Assembly (NCBI GenBank): GCA_948567375.1
Contig: OX419757.1
Location: forward strand, 25,172,001 to 25,236,000
Direction of reading: 5' to 3'
DNA: 64,000 nt
Source: Lunularia cruciata
Taxonomy: Eukaryota > Streptophyta > Marchantiopsida > Lunulariales > Lunulariaceae
Numbering within the stretch: the stretch's first letter is position 1; each line of letters opens with the position of its first letter. Below, in pieces: positions 34,600-45,144 of this stretch. A program made the translations under genes and the position numbers. The notes beneath the pieces are model-generated. The model made no database searches. It saw only the letters and a program-made list of their open reading frames with translations, and was not told the DNA's origin.

Positions 34600-35969
34600 G
34601 GATACCAGGTGAACACCACATTTTATTAATATCGTTTTTAAATATTTTAGAACGAATATCACATTGCGTCTACGGATCAGGTGGGGTGGTGTCGTGGTTG
34701 AGCGCATAACACAACAAGAGTCTGCTGTTGTTAATTCAGTCTAGTCATGACTGATAACAGCATATTGTTTATTCTGAACCTTGCGGCAAATTCAGTGATG
34801 TTTTGAGCGACTCCAAAGATTTGATTGAACATTTTCCTTTTATTATTAGTTCAGGCCATCAATTGAGAATCCTTTCATTGAGTAAAGCTACTGTGGTGTT
34901 GGTTTGGATTCAGTACTTTTGTGCATCTCTGGAGACTGGTAAAACTTAGGAATCTTGATGTAAGGTCATGATTATAGTATGAGATTGAATTCTCGTTGGG
35001 ACACTCCATGTACCTAGCAAGCACACGGGGAGGACTACTCGGCCATACAGTCCCAGAAATTTTCACTTGGGGCGTGACGCTACAGTATCAGGTGGTAGGA
35101 AGGTTCGTCCTGTGACTCAAAATACTGAAAAGATGAATTTCGTGCAAGACTCCAGGTTTGAATTTTCTACAACGTACTAGACGACGTCAGGATCAGTTGG
35201 AACAGGGCTTGAGAATGAAGCAGTGAAGAGAAACAGAAACTCAGTGTCAGATCACAATATGTAGACCAACATAGAGGTCATCACCTGCTAAGTACAAGGT
35301 CAGATTGTGACAAGTATCCGCAGCTCTTAATTATAACATCCTTCTTTAAAATTGTGTTGCTCGATGATCTGTTATATCTTAGTGAAGTGCGCTCAGAGGT
35401 AGAATTTCAGGCAGTGAGAAGTCTCTTGAGATCTTGACCAATTCATAGATCTAAATGTTCTCCAGCCTACTCAAGCAAGGAAGCTGAGGCGAACCAGATA
35501 GCGATGATCAAAGCAGGTGAAAAGGCTTTACACAATGAAGAAAATATAGAAACTATGACTACGTTCCTTAACGTCAATCAATTTGTCTCATGCGCATACT
35601 CGGAGCGTGTACGAAAGATAACAATCTGAATATTGATGGGGTCTTCCCATCCTTCATTTTTCCTACGCGGTCGCCTTTAAATTTTTTTTTAACTAAAAAA
35701 ATTAATAAAAAATATATTGTATAATTAGTTTACAAATTAGACTTGGGACTGAAGGATTTCGGGTGCACACGATCACGCTCACTCGAGGAGTACCAGGACG
35801 TCCGTCTCAGGAGAGTGATATTCCGCGATCCACGCGCATGCATGGTATGCAAAGTCGAAGACGTATTCGTACTTGAAATTGGTAATTCATTCCTTTATTA
35901 TATTGCTAGTAACATTCGGAAGGGCCACTTATGAGCAACGGTCAATATCTAATGGAAGAATTCAAGACT
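34600..35969. other. spacer without recognised genes
   Basis: Mixed-composition sequence resembling the single-copy island, containing one dispersed-repeat copy (35634-35682). Short ORFs at 34875-35066 (minus) and 35743-35934 (plus) have no recognisable content. Confidence 0.4.
35634..35682 (-). repeat. dispersed repeat 'R80', copy I (partial)
   Basis: On the minus strand: AAAGGCGACCGCGTAGGAAA, then GAAGGATGGGAAGACCCCAT. It is almost identical to the first half of copy C. Confidence 0.65.
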
Positions 35970-37045
35970 CTAAATCAAATCATTAAAACTTTGAATTGGA
36001 TTTCTTAACCAAGAACGTGTGACCTCGCAGTAAATATTGAGGATCATTGCGAATAGTGAATAGAACATGTTAATTATACTAGTGTGCGAAGTCGGAACGT
36101 ACCAAAGCGCACCAACTTTACAAAGTTGTTTGATAGTGATATTGGCTATGAGGTTAGCCAGATCAGCAACAATGTCAAAGTAATGTATCATCAAAGTGGA
36201 TGGTTGTTTTGATAGTGTGTCAAACAAAGGGGAAATGACTCTATACATTTCTAGAGCGGGTTGAGGAGTTTCATCCTGCACGGTTTCTTCATCCATACTT
36301 TTAAAGGAATAACTATTAGAAGTGGAGTTGCTATCTAGGTCAAGTACTACATAATGCAGGCACAAGTGGTGAGGAACCCATTGGCCTCCAGTATAGCACT
36401 GACAATGGTTGCCATTACTCATAGGAGCACTTTCCTCAGCTGCTATAAAAGGCACATTCTTGTTAGGGACACCATTATTGTGTGGTTCATTCTGAATTGC
36501 CACTCCTCTAGTCTGAGTGATGAGGTTCCAAATGTCCAAGCATTGCACCATGGTATGTGCTCTATAGCAAAATGTGCATTGGGCCGGCTTGTATGGGCAT
36601 TGGTTTGCATAATGATTTTCACTGCAAATGTGACATTTTTTATTGAGTCAAGGGAGGTCCTTTGCCTCTTCCATTTCCTCTTCCTCATCAGAAGGGAGGA
36701 TCTTACAAGTGCTAGTTGAAGTTGTGTTGTGGGACGGCATCCACAATATGCACTCTTACTTCTTGAGATTTTGTGCATCTCTTGAGTGTTATGCAATGAG
36801 CCATGATATGTTTGGACTTGCCACAATGGACATAATAATTGGGAATGTCTGGGGTGGAACACTAAGCATGGTGTGCCCTTGTCCCACATAATGGGTATGG
36901 GAAATCTCTTCCCAAGTAGCAATGTTCATTAGGGTCCTCTCTTGAGGTTGTTAAGCTAAGTGAAAATTCTCCAATCATTCCAATGTTACCAAGATGTCCT
37001 TCATCTTGGTAGTAGGTGTGGGAACATTGGCAATTACAAGAATAG
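35970..37045 (-). pseudogene. Gypsy gag remnant with zinc-knuckle cluster
   Basis: Minus-strand frames carry a helical gag end (MKDILVTLEWL-like with a stop, about 36995), then YYVHCGKSKHIMAHC (36800-36845; first Cys lost), CSENHYANQC (near 36605) and CTFCYRAHTMVQC (near 36555), followed by a Pro/Ser/Asp-rich tail to 35970. The triple Cys/His array resembles the gag fragment at 850-1235. Frameshifts separate the pieces. It lies downstream of the LTR at 37088-37620 in the same orientation, so that LTR may be its 5' LTR. Confidence 0.55.
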
Positions 37046-37087
37046 GCAACCTCAATGTAGCTTTAGGATGAACAAGGGGAGTTTTGT

Positions 37088-37620
37088 AATGTTCTAACGA
37101 AACAAGAAATTCCAAGAGAAACACAAGAGAAATACAAGGTTTTATTTCTCAATACTCCGATGCCCCAAAGGAACACCTTGTCTTTGTTATATAGCAAAGA
37201 AGATCCACTCAAAAGGAGCTACATCCTTGGATCAAATACATAGATTAATGCATGTCAACAAGCTCCACCCTTAGATTAGCTGCATGGATTGGTGACATGT
37301 CTATCCTTGTCCTATTTGGTTTGTCAAACAAGTTTGACCAAAGGGAATCTTTGGAGAATCTTAATAGGAAACTCAAAATAGCATGGTTGAGGTACCATTG
37401 GAAATATCTCAACAAGACAAACAAGAGAGGAGAAGGCAACTCCTTATCTCCAAAGAGAAGGGGTGGAGAATTCTACTTTTTTGAGGCCTAATTCCTTTGT
37501 TTAGGCCTCCAAAATTGACATCAAAGTTTTCAAGGTGTTTTTGGCCTCTACCTTATTAGTGGAATTACTCTTTGGTGACATTTCTATATGATCTACTTAC
37601 ACCATCATATATAGCATCTT
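37088..37620 (-). repeat. LTR-like sequence with TATA box
   Basis: Between a chromovirus pol remnant (right) and a gag remnant (left), both on the minus strand. It has a TGCTATATAACAAAG promoter element (about 37183-37197, minus) followed by a U-rich R/U5-like region ending ...ACATTACA near 37088. It could serve as the 3' LTR of the pol fragment or the 5' LTR of the gag fragment; the exact left TG end is not placed. Confidence 0.5.
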
Positions 37621-37689
37621 TAAAGATATTACTAAGCCAATTTCCACCTTTAGATAATTTGTTTAGCTAATGGTATTACCTTTCTACAC

Positions 37690-38960
37690 TTAAGACCAAA
37701 CAATAGCTTTGCAACAAGGTGTTTTTTGAAAAGCTGTTGCTTAAAAGATGCACTAATACAATTACACTAGTCAAGTTAGTTGCAACCTCCTATGTTGTCT
37801 CATACAATGGCTCCACTTCCCAATGTATGAGATATTCCACATGTAAATGGTGTGTACCAGTAATGCATTTTTGGAGAATATATTTGACTTTGTATTCCGC
37901 TATGCTTTCAATGAGTGTTGGATAAGGTCAACCTTCTTGTATGGACAAAAAGTGGGACGGTTAGAGTGCATATCTATGTAGCAAGGAAAACATGGAACAT
38001 TGGATGGATTTTCATATGTGGCTATAGCTCAAGGTGATAGGTCATTGTGCCAATTTGATAGGTGATGGAAAAAGGACCAATAAAATAAGTTCTAAGCTTA
38101 TGAGTGCCAACTAATGTAAGGTTAGTTGTAGAAATCCACACTTGATCCTTGTCACTAAACTCCATGTGCATACAATGTGCATTTGCATAAATTTTTCTCA
38201 ACTATGTGTTATTCACAACTTGTGCTTGGCATTCTCCATACCTTGTTGGATTCTAGAAACAAAGTGTTGATAAGATTGACTTTGTAGCCACTAGGTCAAT
38301 CTTTACCAGACTCAAAGGTGTGAAAGGATGTTCTCTTTACAAGAGGAAGAATTATGACTTATGTAGATGCATTTGTTGAATTATTGTAGGCAAATTCCAC
38401 CAATGGAAGTAATATGTCCCACCTTTCTTGCTCCTCTAAGATGAAGGAAGCCCTAGAGCATGTCCTTGATAGTTCAATTGGCTTGCTCTATTTGTCCATT
38501 GGTTTGTGGATGGTATGCCATGGACATTGTAAGTTTGGTTTGAAGACGCCAAAGAGTGTTTTCCAAACAAACTACTGAATCAAATACCCCAATCAATGAT
38601 GAGCATTTGATATAGTCTATGGTGAGGAAAGACCACAATTAAGTATAATTGAGCTGCTTTTGGTGTAATCACGTCCTTGGTCATAAGACACACATGAATC
38701 ATTTGGCTGAGTTGGTCTACAAGGACTACAATGGAGTCAAAACTTGAGGTGGTCCTGGGCAATTCACAAACCAGATCCATGTTGACTTGCTCCCAACATT
38801 GTGTAGGAGAAAGGAAGGGTTGAAGGAGTCATTCAAGAGCCTGATTATAGGCTTTATTTTGTTGATAGAGTAGGTAGCTTCAAACATATTCCATCACATC
38901 ATTGCTCATCTTGGGTCAATAATAATGAATTTTGATTGCATTTAAGGTGTCATGCCATTT
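37690..38960 (-). pseudogene. chromovirus integrase and chromodomain remnant
   Basis: Minus strand, from right: IHYYxPKM and a YLLYQQNK zinc-binding end (about 38930-38860), NMDLVCELPRT with the first catalytic Asp (about 38780), a MAYHPQTNGQ-type core end (about 38520) with NGQIEQAN, and finally a chromodomain-like EYKVKYILQKCITG...EYLIHWE segment (about 37775-37910). Stops are frequent (TGG or CGA positions now TGA/TAG). RT is absent. The chromodomain places it among Gypsy chromoviruses. Confidence 0.75.
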
Positions 38961-39354
38961 ATAGTTCCGCATCTAGTTGCTCGGACACTGGAGTTCCAAT
39001 GATAGTAGTTAGAGTTATTCTAGTAGTTTCTCAGGGACTACTTTCTGACAGCCTGATTTGGTGTTCGAGGTACTGACTTCATGGTAGGGCCCACCGTCAC
39101 TTTGCACCGTTCGCACCGTCAAGTGTGCCGTCAGTGGGACCATTAGGGTTCTAGTGCTAGCTCGAGTCCAGGGGGGTATAGTTTTGAAGTGAGCTCCAAA
39201 GAGCTCAATTCTCTGATGTTGAGCCTTCGAGTTCCTGGCTATGGTGGACAGAGGCCGGCGAGGGTCACTTGGATTCTCTATGCTTGAGTGGGTGTGGCTT
39301 GACTGTAATCAGTGCCCAGTTGTTGGCAGTTTATAGAGTGACAAATCAAGTACT

Positions 39355-39387
39355 GAGTTGAGTTGAGTTGAGTTGAGTTGAGTTGAA
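39355..39387 (+). repeat. (GAGTT)n microsatellite in the LTR
   Basis: About six and a half perfect GAGTT units within the LTR. The antisense LTR copy at 33.5-33.9 kb instead has CCCCTCAACTAAA at the comparable position. Confidence 0.85.
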
Positions 39388-40079
39388 AGTGTTAAGCAAT
39401 CTGATTACATCAGAGAAGTGAAGTCAGGGGGAAATCGGGTGCAAGAACGTTGAGTGTTGGTGGTATCTCCAAGCTCGGTAGATCGTGGTAGCTCGATTCA
39501 AGTTCTGTGTTTCCCTAGTGTGTAGAAGCTCGTTCAGTTGATGCAAATTTGGCAGTTAGGCGGACGGTGTGCGGAAGTGCTGGCCAAATTTTGAACAAAG
39601 AAGGAGCAATTTTTGAGCAGTGTTGTGATTTTGAGCTCAGGAGGTGAGAGTTGGGCTCAGAAAGTGAAATTGAAGGTGGAGTTGGGAAGCTCTTCTCATG
39701 AAATTGTGATTTGGAAAAACTCGTTTTGTTAATTTGGCTCGAGTGGAAAGTTAGCGGGGGATTTGGCGGACATCCATCTTTAGGGTTTACGTCAGATTTA
39801 CATCAGATTTTGGGCCAGAATTGGAGGAGTTTCACTGTTTGGCCAGATTTAGAGAAGTTTTGCTAGTTTGGAGGAGTTTTGCAGATTTGGAGAAGTTTCC
39901 CCAATTTTGGAGGAGGTTTGAAGTGGCAACAAGAAAGGCCTCATTTGGCTGAATTTCGGCGTTTTGAGGCATAGGGCTGTGGGCTATGAGAGGCTACGAA
40001 GGCCTAGCAAGCCAGCTTGCTGGCGTGAGACTAGCTAGTTTAGAGTAGATCTTGGTCATTGGTTGGCAAAATCTGCCTT

Positions 40080-40200
40080 TCCTGCTAGATTGTGGGCAAT
40101 AGGGTTTGACCCCTAGATCTCTTGTTCCTAGACTGGTGCCCTAGCCAACTGGTCCACCCTCACTTGTTGTCCTAGTGACTGCGCCACTGTTATCTATACA
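40080..40200 (-). other. antisense tRNA-like/SINE-head segment in the LTR
   Basis: On the minus strand: ACCAGTTGGCTAGGGC (A-box-like) and GGTCAAACCC (B-box-like), with ACCAGTCTAGGAAC between them. The same arrangement is present at 33136-33215. It lies ~530 bases before the gag ATG in both element copies. Confidence 0.5.
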
Positions 40201-40297
40201 CATGTAGCTTTGGCTAGGAGAGACAGTTTGATCCCATTCTTGGTGATCCTGGTAGCTTAGGACTTAGATACGAACTCCTCTTATGTCAAATACCAAA

Positions 40298-40310
40298 TGG
40301 TGGCAGAGTC
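40298..40310 (+). promoter_or_regulatory. primer-binding site (initiator tRNA-Met type)
   Basis: TGGTGGCAGAGTC two bases after the LTR end. The usual plant retroelement PBS complementary to initiator tRNA-Met is TGGTATCAGAGC; this copy differs at a few positions, consistent with decay. Confidence 0.6.
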
Positions 40311-40724
40311 AGTCCCGTGTTGTGTTATGAGATGGAGGGTTTTCATTTAGATTTCTTGTGATTGGATCCCCTCCATTCTCTGCTTCCTGTTTGTGCACCA
40401 CGTTTGTGTGAGGTGCCCTAACTTTTGAGCGTTGGTGCTCTGGTGTGCTCTCGGTGGTGAGGCTGGAGTGATGACCAATCAGACTACCTTTGTTTCTCTC
40501 CGGTGAGGCAGGAAGTGATGACCTGCAAACCGTGAGAGTGCGTATTATGATGGCAGGTTACAGGTTGCCTTTCCCCTAGTGTAGTTATCTTGGTTAGAGT
40601 TACATTAGTGGGTGGTGTATAGTTGGTGTTGGCACGTGGTGGTGTTGGCACTTGGTGGGGCACTTGCGGTTGCGACTTGTGGTTGCAGTTGGTGGTTCGG
40701 GTTTGCTGTTGCAGTTACGTGGTC

Positions 40725-42905
40725 ATGACGGAGTTCTTTGGAGATTCTAGAGGAGTTGGCCCTGCAGTACGCAGTGGGTTAACTCGGAGTGGTGCTCGGT
40801 ATCAGCCTGTATCTTAGGTCCCAGTGAGGGAGGAGATTGACTTTGAGTTGGAGTTTGACAGAGGAGCTGATTCAGTTGAGAGTGCACTTGGTGTGTCTGC
40901 ACCGTTGTTGTGGGACATGGACGAGATTTATGGGGCCTCCAAAGGCCCTAGGCGTTACTCTGGTACAGTGGGTACCATTGAGTTGGATGACTTCATCCAG
41001 GAGTTTGATAGTTGGTGTGATCTGCAGCAGATGCGGAACCCGACTTTGTTCACACCCTTCATGGCATGGAAGGGGTTGTTTCAGCACTTGGAGGGTCCAC
41101 CGATGGATGATTACCATGAGTTCAGGAGAGCTCATTTGGAGGAGATTGAGTTATGGAGACAGTATTGGTCTCCACACTATGTCTCCATCACTTCAGGCTC
41201 GGTGACCAGGAGTAGATCAGTTGTACCCACGAGTTCTAGCTTGAATAGTGTTGGTGGAGCTAGTGGAGGTGCACTTGTTGGAGATAGTGCTACTACGAGT
41301 GGAGGTATCGCTGCAGGAGGTGGTGTGGTACCGGGGTTTAACCCCATGGTGGAGTTCTTCTTGTGTTTGAGGTAGAACTACCAGGGAGTGCGGACAGACA
41401 AGCTGAGGAGCTTGCAAGAGTTCCAGCGGAAGGCTGGAGAGAGCCTACGCGAGGCATATACTCGCATGAGGCGGCTGATCAGTTTCACTCAGGGAGTTAC
41501 TGAGGCCCAGGCAGTCCAGTTTTGGTATGGGATACTGGACAGGGAGTTGCAACGTAGAGTTCGTGATGCTACGTTGTTGCAGGCTACTTCGCCCACTTTG
41601 GCAGTAGTCTTTGGTTTGGCTGAGCATATTGAGCTCAACATGGTGGAGGAGAGAGTGGTGACAGCTGGATTTGGTAGAGAGACCTCATCCACGGTTGTGA
41701 CTTCTTCTAGAGTGCAGCAGAGTGCACCACACCCAGTTGGTTTTCAAGGATAGGGTGGACAGCCTAGATCCTATGGAGCGAGTGGAGGGCCTAGTGGAGT
41801 TAGACCCTTACCCTCATTTTCGGATCAGCAGCAGCCAGTGAGTGGTGGTGTTGCTTGTTGGACTTGTGGTGGACCTCACCATAGGAGAGAGTGTACTTAG
41901 GGCAGCGGACCTGATACCTCTGGTGCATCACAGCCAGCACAGAGGCAGTGTGAGCACTGCCACAGATTTGGTCACACTAGTGACCGGTGTTTTGACCTAC
42001 ACCCGGAGTTACGGAGTGGTAGGGCTGCTATGGCAGGTAGTAGAGGAGCTCTTCTTCAAGGAGGACGAGGTGGTAGAGGTGGTGGTAGAGGATCTACACC
42101 TAGTAGGGGTGCGGTACCTGCCCTTACTTCTGACACAACTATGGCTACTCGGATTGAGCAATTGGAGCAGAGATTGGCTAGTATGGCTATTGCTCAGAGG
42201 AGATCAGATTCGGGTGCTGAGGCTTCCACCTCATATGCTGGTGATAGAGATGCTTTGGACTTCATGTGTGGAGCAGCACAGGTGGATGCATCTGCAGCAG
42301 TGACTAGGAGTGCAGTACGTGCTCCAGAGCCTAGAGGAGCATCAGTGGAGTTGGACCCACAAAGAGGAGAGGTTGGGAGACAGGTCAGACTTCCCCAGTC
42401 TTTCACGCTATCTGAGGCATTACAGATGACATCCATGGTTCCTAGACGTCCCAGTGTAGGTGTGGTAGGTGGTGATGGAGTACTTGATGGAGTACCTGCT
42501 AGTCAGCCACCTACTACTACACAGACTAAGTCTAGCATGATGTTGGGGGCGACTAAGCTGATTATGCGACATCCTTTATTTTCAGCCAGTGACATGTTTA
42601 CATTGGGAGTTGAACCAACCCCAGTGTTCCGATTGGCTGCCATGTTGTGTGAGAGTAGGGATGGTGCAGTTCCTACTACTAGAGCAGAGGTGGTTGGTAG
42701 TGGAGCTGACTTGGTTGAGGAGCATGGGATCCGTTCAGCGACCAGTGGTTTATGGCAGGCAGCAACGGCTAGACTGGAGGAGTTGCCAGCTAGACCAGCC
42801 TTTGAGAGAGCGCGGTTTACACCTGGTGTTGTCCTATTGGATAACCAGAGGGGGATCTTTCATTTGGTGGGACCTTCAGGGAAGGTCTATACACCACAGA
42901 GAGTC
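40725..42905 (+). pseudogene. gag of the DNMT-bearing Gypsy element
   Basis: The ATG at 40725 opens a single reading phase that continues to the protease, interrupted only by TAG codons at 40815, 41373, 41751 and 41898. An acidic matrix-like start is followed by a retrotransposon capsid segment (FQRKAGESLREAYTRMRRLI with a WYGILDREL helix, 41400-41560) and two zinc knuckles at 41856-41894 (CWTCGGPHHRREC) and 41949-41990 (CEHCHRFGHTSDRC). Next come an Arg/Gly-rich RNA-binding patch (42050-42110) and a Ser/Thr/Pro-rich spacer. Each TAG fits a former CAG (Gln); for the first one the related copy at 32.5 kb has CAG. The protein would be about 730 residues, long for gag, because spacer domains lie between knuckles and protease. 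Confidence 0.8.
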
Positions 42906-43621
42906 TTGTTAGACTCTGGTGCGTAGCCCCTTATGTTGGGGAAGGCTGCAGTTGTCGGTCTGGAGTTACGGAAGACCGATGTGGAGAGGTGTCCATTTCA
43001 GATCCAGACATCTCTTGGTGGTGGTTCGACACAGTACATCACATGTGGAGAGCTTGTTGTCGAGGTTCAGCCTGGTCATCGGACTAATAGCTCGGTGGTG
43101 AGAGCTCAGGCTATTGTGACGATAGCTGAGTCATATGATGTGCTAGTTGGGGGAGCAGTGTTATACCCTATGGGTTTCAACATTGACTATTGGGAGGAGA
43201 CAACCTCTTATAGACCTGGTTGGCAGTCTGGTGAGGGACGGGTATGTCGCCTACAAGTATACTTCAGTAGTGGCAGTCTTGGCTCACTACAGTCTGAGAC
43301 CATGGCAGCATCAGTTTTAGCTTTCAGCGGTGCAATTACTTGGCCTGGTGACTTGTTGGAGGGGAACGCCCATGCAGAGGAAACTCCAGTACCAGAGGAG
43401 ATCACTCAACTTTGGAGTACGAGTGTGATTGTTCCATCCACCTTGGATGTTCCATTGTGGAGTTCAGAGGAGGCATTGCAGCAGCATGCAGATCAGTTGG
43501 TGTAGCAGGCTTGGAGTGGAGCCTTCGTACCATCAGGGGATGAGTGTGAGGATGAGCCTCCAGAGGCGATTGCTTTGACACCTCTGGATACCACACTCAT
43601 TGCTTGGCAGTACCCAGAGAG
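42906..43621 (+). pseudogene. retropepsin-like protease domain and linker
   Basis: In phase with gag. LLDSGA (42906-42923) is the aspartic-protease active site, directly followed by a TAG (42924). The domain continues with a GLELRKTDVERCPF strand region, GGGSTQYITCGELVVEV and the C-terminal flap-like ESYDVLVGGAVLYPMGF (43130-43175), which takes the place of the usual ILGxD/PW motif. A TAG at 43503 and a frameshift in the G run at about 43618-43624 separate it from the methyltransferase. Family: retroviral-type aspartyl protease, dimeric, processing the polyprotein in the virus-like particle. Confidence 0.7.
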
Positions 43622-44603
43622 GGGATATGCCTATTGGAGTTGTTTGGTGGGATCAGCACCGAACTAGCTGCGGTGTTACAGGCGGGTATATGAGTACAGA
43701 GGTACTTGTATGTAGAGAGAGATGAGACTGCTAGGCGAGTCTTTCTACATCATGTGGCACACTTGGCCTATTGGTATCCGGAGTTATTACCGATGTCAGC
43801 AGTCAGAGGTTACCAGAAGGCCTTACTAGGAGACATTTCCTTACTTGGAGCGCATGACCTAGAGAGACATGGGCCTATTCACTTGGTGATTTTTGGATGG
43901 CCATGTCAGGGACATACACGTGCGGGCCGCGGTTTGGGTCTTCAAGATCCTTGTTCTGGTGTGTTTTGGGAGATGTTATGGATATTACAACATCTCCAAG
44001 TTCATCAGTCTGTTTCTCTAGCTTACCTTTTGGAGAACGTTCCATTGATGGGTGATTCTTGCACTAGAGTGGTGGCGAGTACACATCAGGTCCATTCATG
44101 GATGGGACCTGCTGTATTGTTAGATGCAGCCAGAGTGGGATCACAGGCTCATCATCTTCGTCTTTGGTGGATGAACCTCTTACCCAGAGAGGTTCTATAG
44201 TGTAGTTATGATGGGATTCAGCGACTAGACCACATTCTTGTTGATGATATCTTGGATGTTGGACGTCAGTCTCAGACAGTGGTAGTGGCTGATAGGTCAC
44301 CTATGGCAGTGGTGAACCTAGTTGGACAGCCTAGAGCTGCATTTCCCACACTCATGAGTTTCCCAGGCTCTCATGCTTTTCGAGAGGGAGGACCTGGACT
44401 TGTTTGGGACTCACAGTTACAGTAGTTGGTGGAGCCCAATGCTGATGAGAGAGAGCGGGCGATGGGTTTTCGCACCGGTATTACCGCTGTTCCAGTAGTG
44501 TCAGAGGCATCCAGGCGTCAGGTGTTAGGTCAGGCTATGGACCTGAACTGTTTGACCTGGATTGTGAGCCTTGGCTTGGCAGAGCAGCGCGTAGGATGCG
44601 CTT
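43622..44603 (+). pseudogene. C5-cytosine DNA methyltransferase domain carried by the Gypsy element
   Basis: About 327 codons in one phase with stops at 43691 (TGA), 44198 (TAG) and about 44424 (TAG). The C5-MTase motifs appear in order. Motif I, ELFGGISTELAAVLQAG (43637 on), binds AdoMet. Motif II is YLYVERDETARRV (about 43703). Motif IV, IFGWPCQGHTRAG, has the catalytic Cys codon at 43904-43906 and is followed by GLGLQDPCSGVFWEML, typical of the motif IV-V region. Motif VI, ENV, is at 44033-44041. A target-recognition-like stretch follows, then VEPNADERERAMGF (motif IX-like) and RRQVLGQAMDLN (motif X-like, with GQAM instead of GNS/A). No ADD, PWWP, UBA or chromo domain accompanies it. It sits between protease and RT, in the sense of the element. 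Expected activity would be methyl transfer to C5 of cytosine in DNA; this copy is broken by the three stops and flanking frameshifts. Confidence 0.88.
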
Positions 44604-45144
44604 GATAGGCATCACCACTCGGACACTTGTGAGCCTTGTGCCTATCGAGACGATTCAAGCACATGCTGGGGGCGATGGACCGAGTGGACATGGTATTCTT
44701 GGGACACATCCAGTAGCTACTAGGGAGATTGGTCTACTTGGAGTCCATCCAGGTGAGCGTGGGCTACTTGGATTACACCCTTGGTCCACATGGGATGCAG
44801 CTAGAGGACGTGTGGAGCTTGCAGCCAGAGTGGAGGGAGTTTTTTGCACAGAGGTTGGGACCTCTAGTGGTCGGGAGTATGACACTATTGCTCCCAAGGG
44901 CCCAATGTAGCAGCCAGTCAGTACGTCTTCAACTCCTACTATAGTTATAGAGGATACTTGGGAACCAGATCTTGGACCCAAGCTTACTGGAGAGGAAAGA
45001 CGGAGGGTTTGGAGGTTCTTGAGGAGTCACACGAGTTGTTTTGCCTTCAATATGAAGGATTTGGGTGCTTTGAAGGGACCTGGTATATGGATTGAGCTGA
45101 CTAGCAACACACTTGTTTTCTGACGTCCTTAAAGATATAGTGAT
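44604..45144 (+). pseudogene. linker between methyltransferase and reverse transcriptase
   Basis: 44596-44910 is open in another phase and encodes an unusual Gly/His-rich segment with repeated HPGERGLLGLHP-like turns (LGTHP, LGVHP, LGLHP). A TAG at about 44908 is followed by LTGEERRRVWRFLRSHTSCFAF, which is the usual N-terminal extension of Gypsy RT, up to about 45140. The repeated LG-x-HP motif suggests a flexible tether or an extra RNA/protein-binding patch; no known domain is recognised. Confidence 0.6.

Larger units (their letters stand above)
39000..40295 (+). repeat. 5' LTR region of the DNMT-bearing Gypsy element
   Basis: The sequence before the PBS matches in inverted order the LTR copy at 33.0-34.1 kb, so it is a shared LTR/leader. 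The right end is placed at TACCA (40295), two bases before the PBS. The left end is not determined (about 39.0 kb is where the chromovirus remnant stops). It contains a (GAGTT)n microsatellite and an antisense tRNA-like segment. The 3' LTR is missing because the element is cut at 47596. Confidence 0.6.

Noticed and set aside
34675-34745. Second tRNA-like sequence (GTGGTTGAGCGC start)
   Set aside because: Resembles an A box only; no B box and no cloverleaf could be formed.
44655-44981. Minus-strand ORF opposite the methyltransferase/RT linker
   Set aside because: It is the shadow of the sense-strand Gly/His repeat; the sense frame continues the polyprotein.
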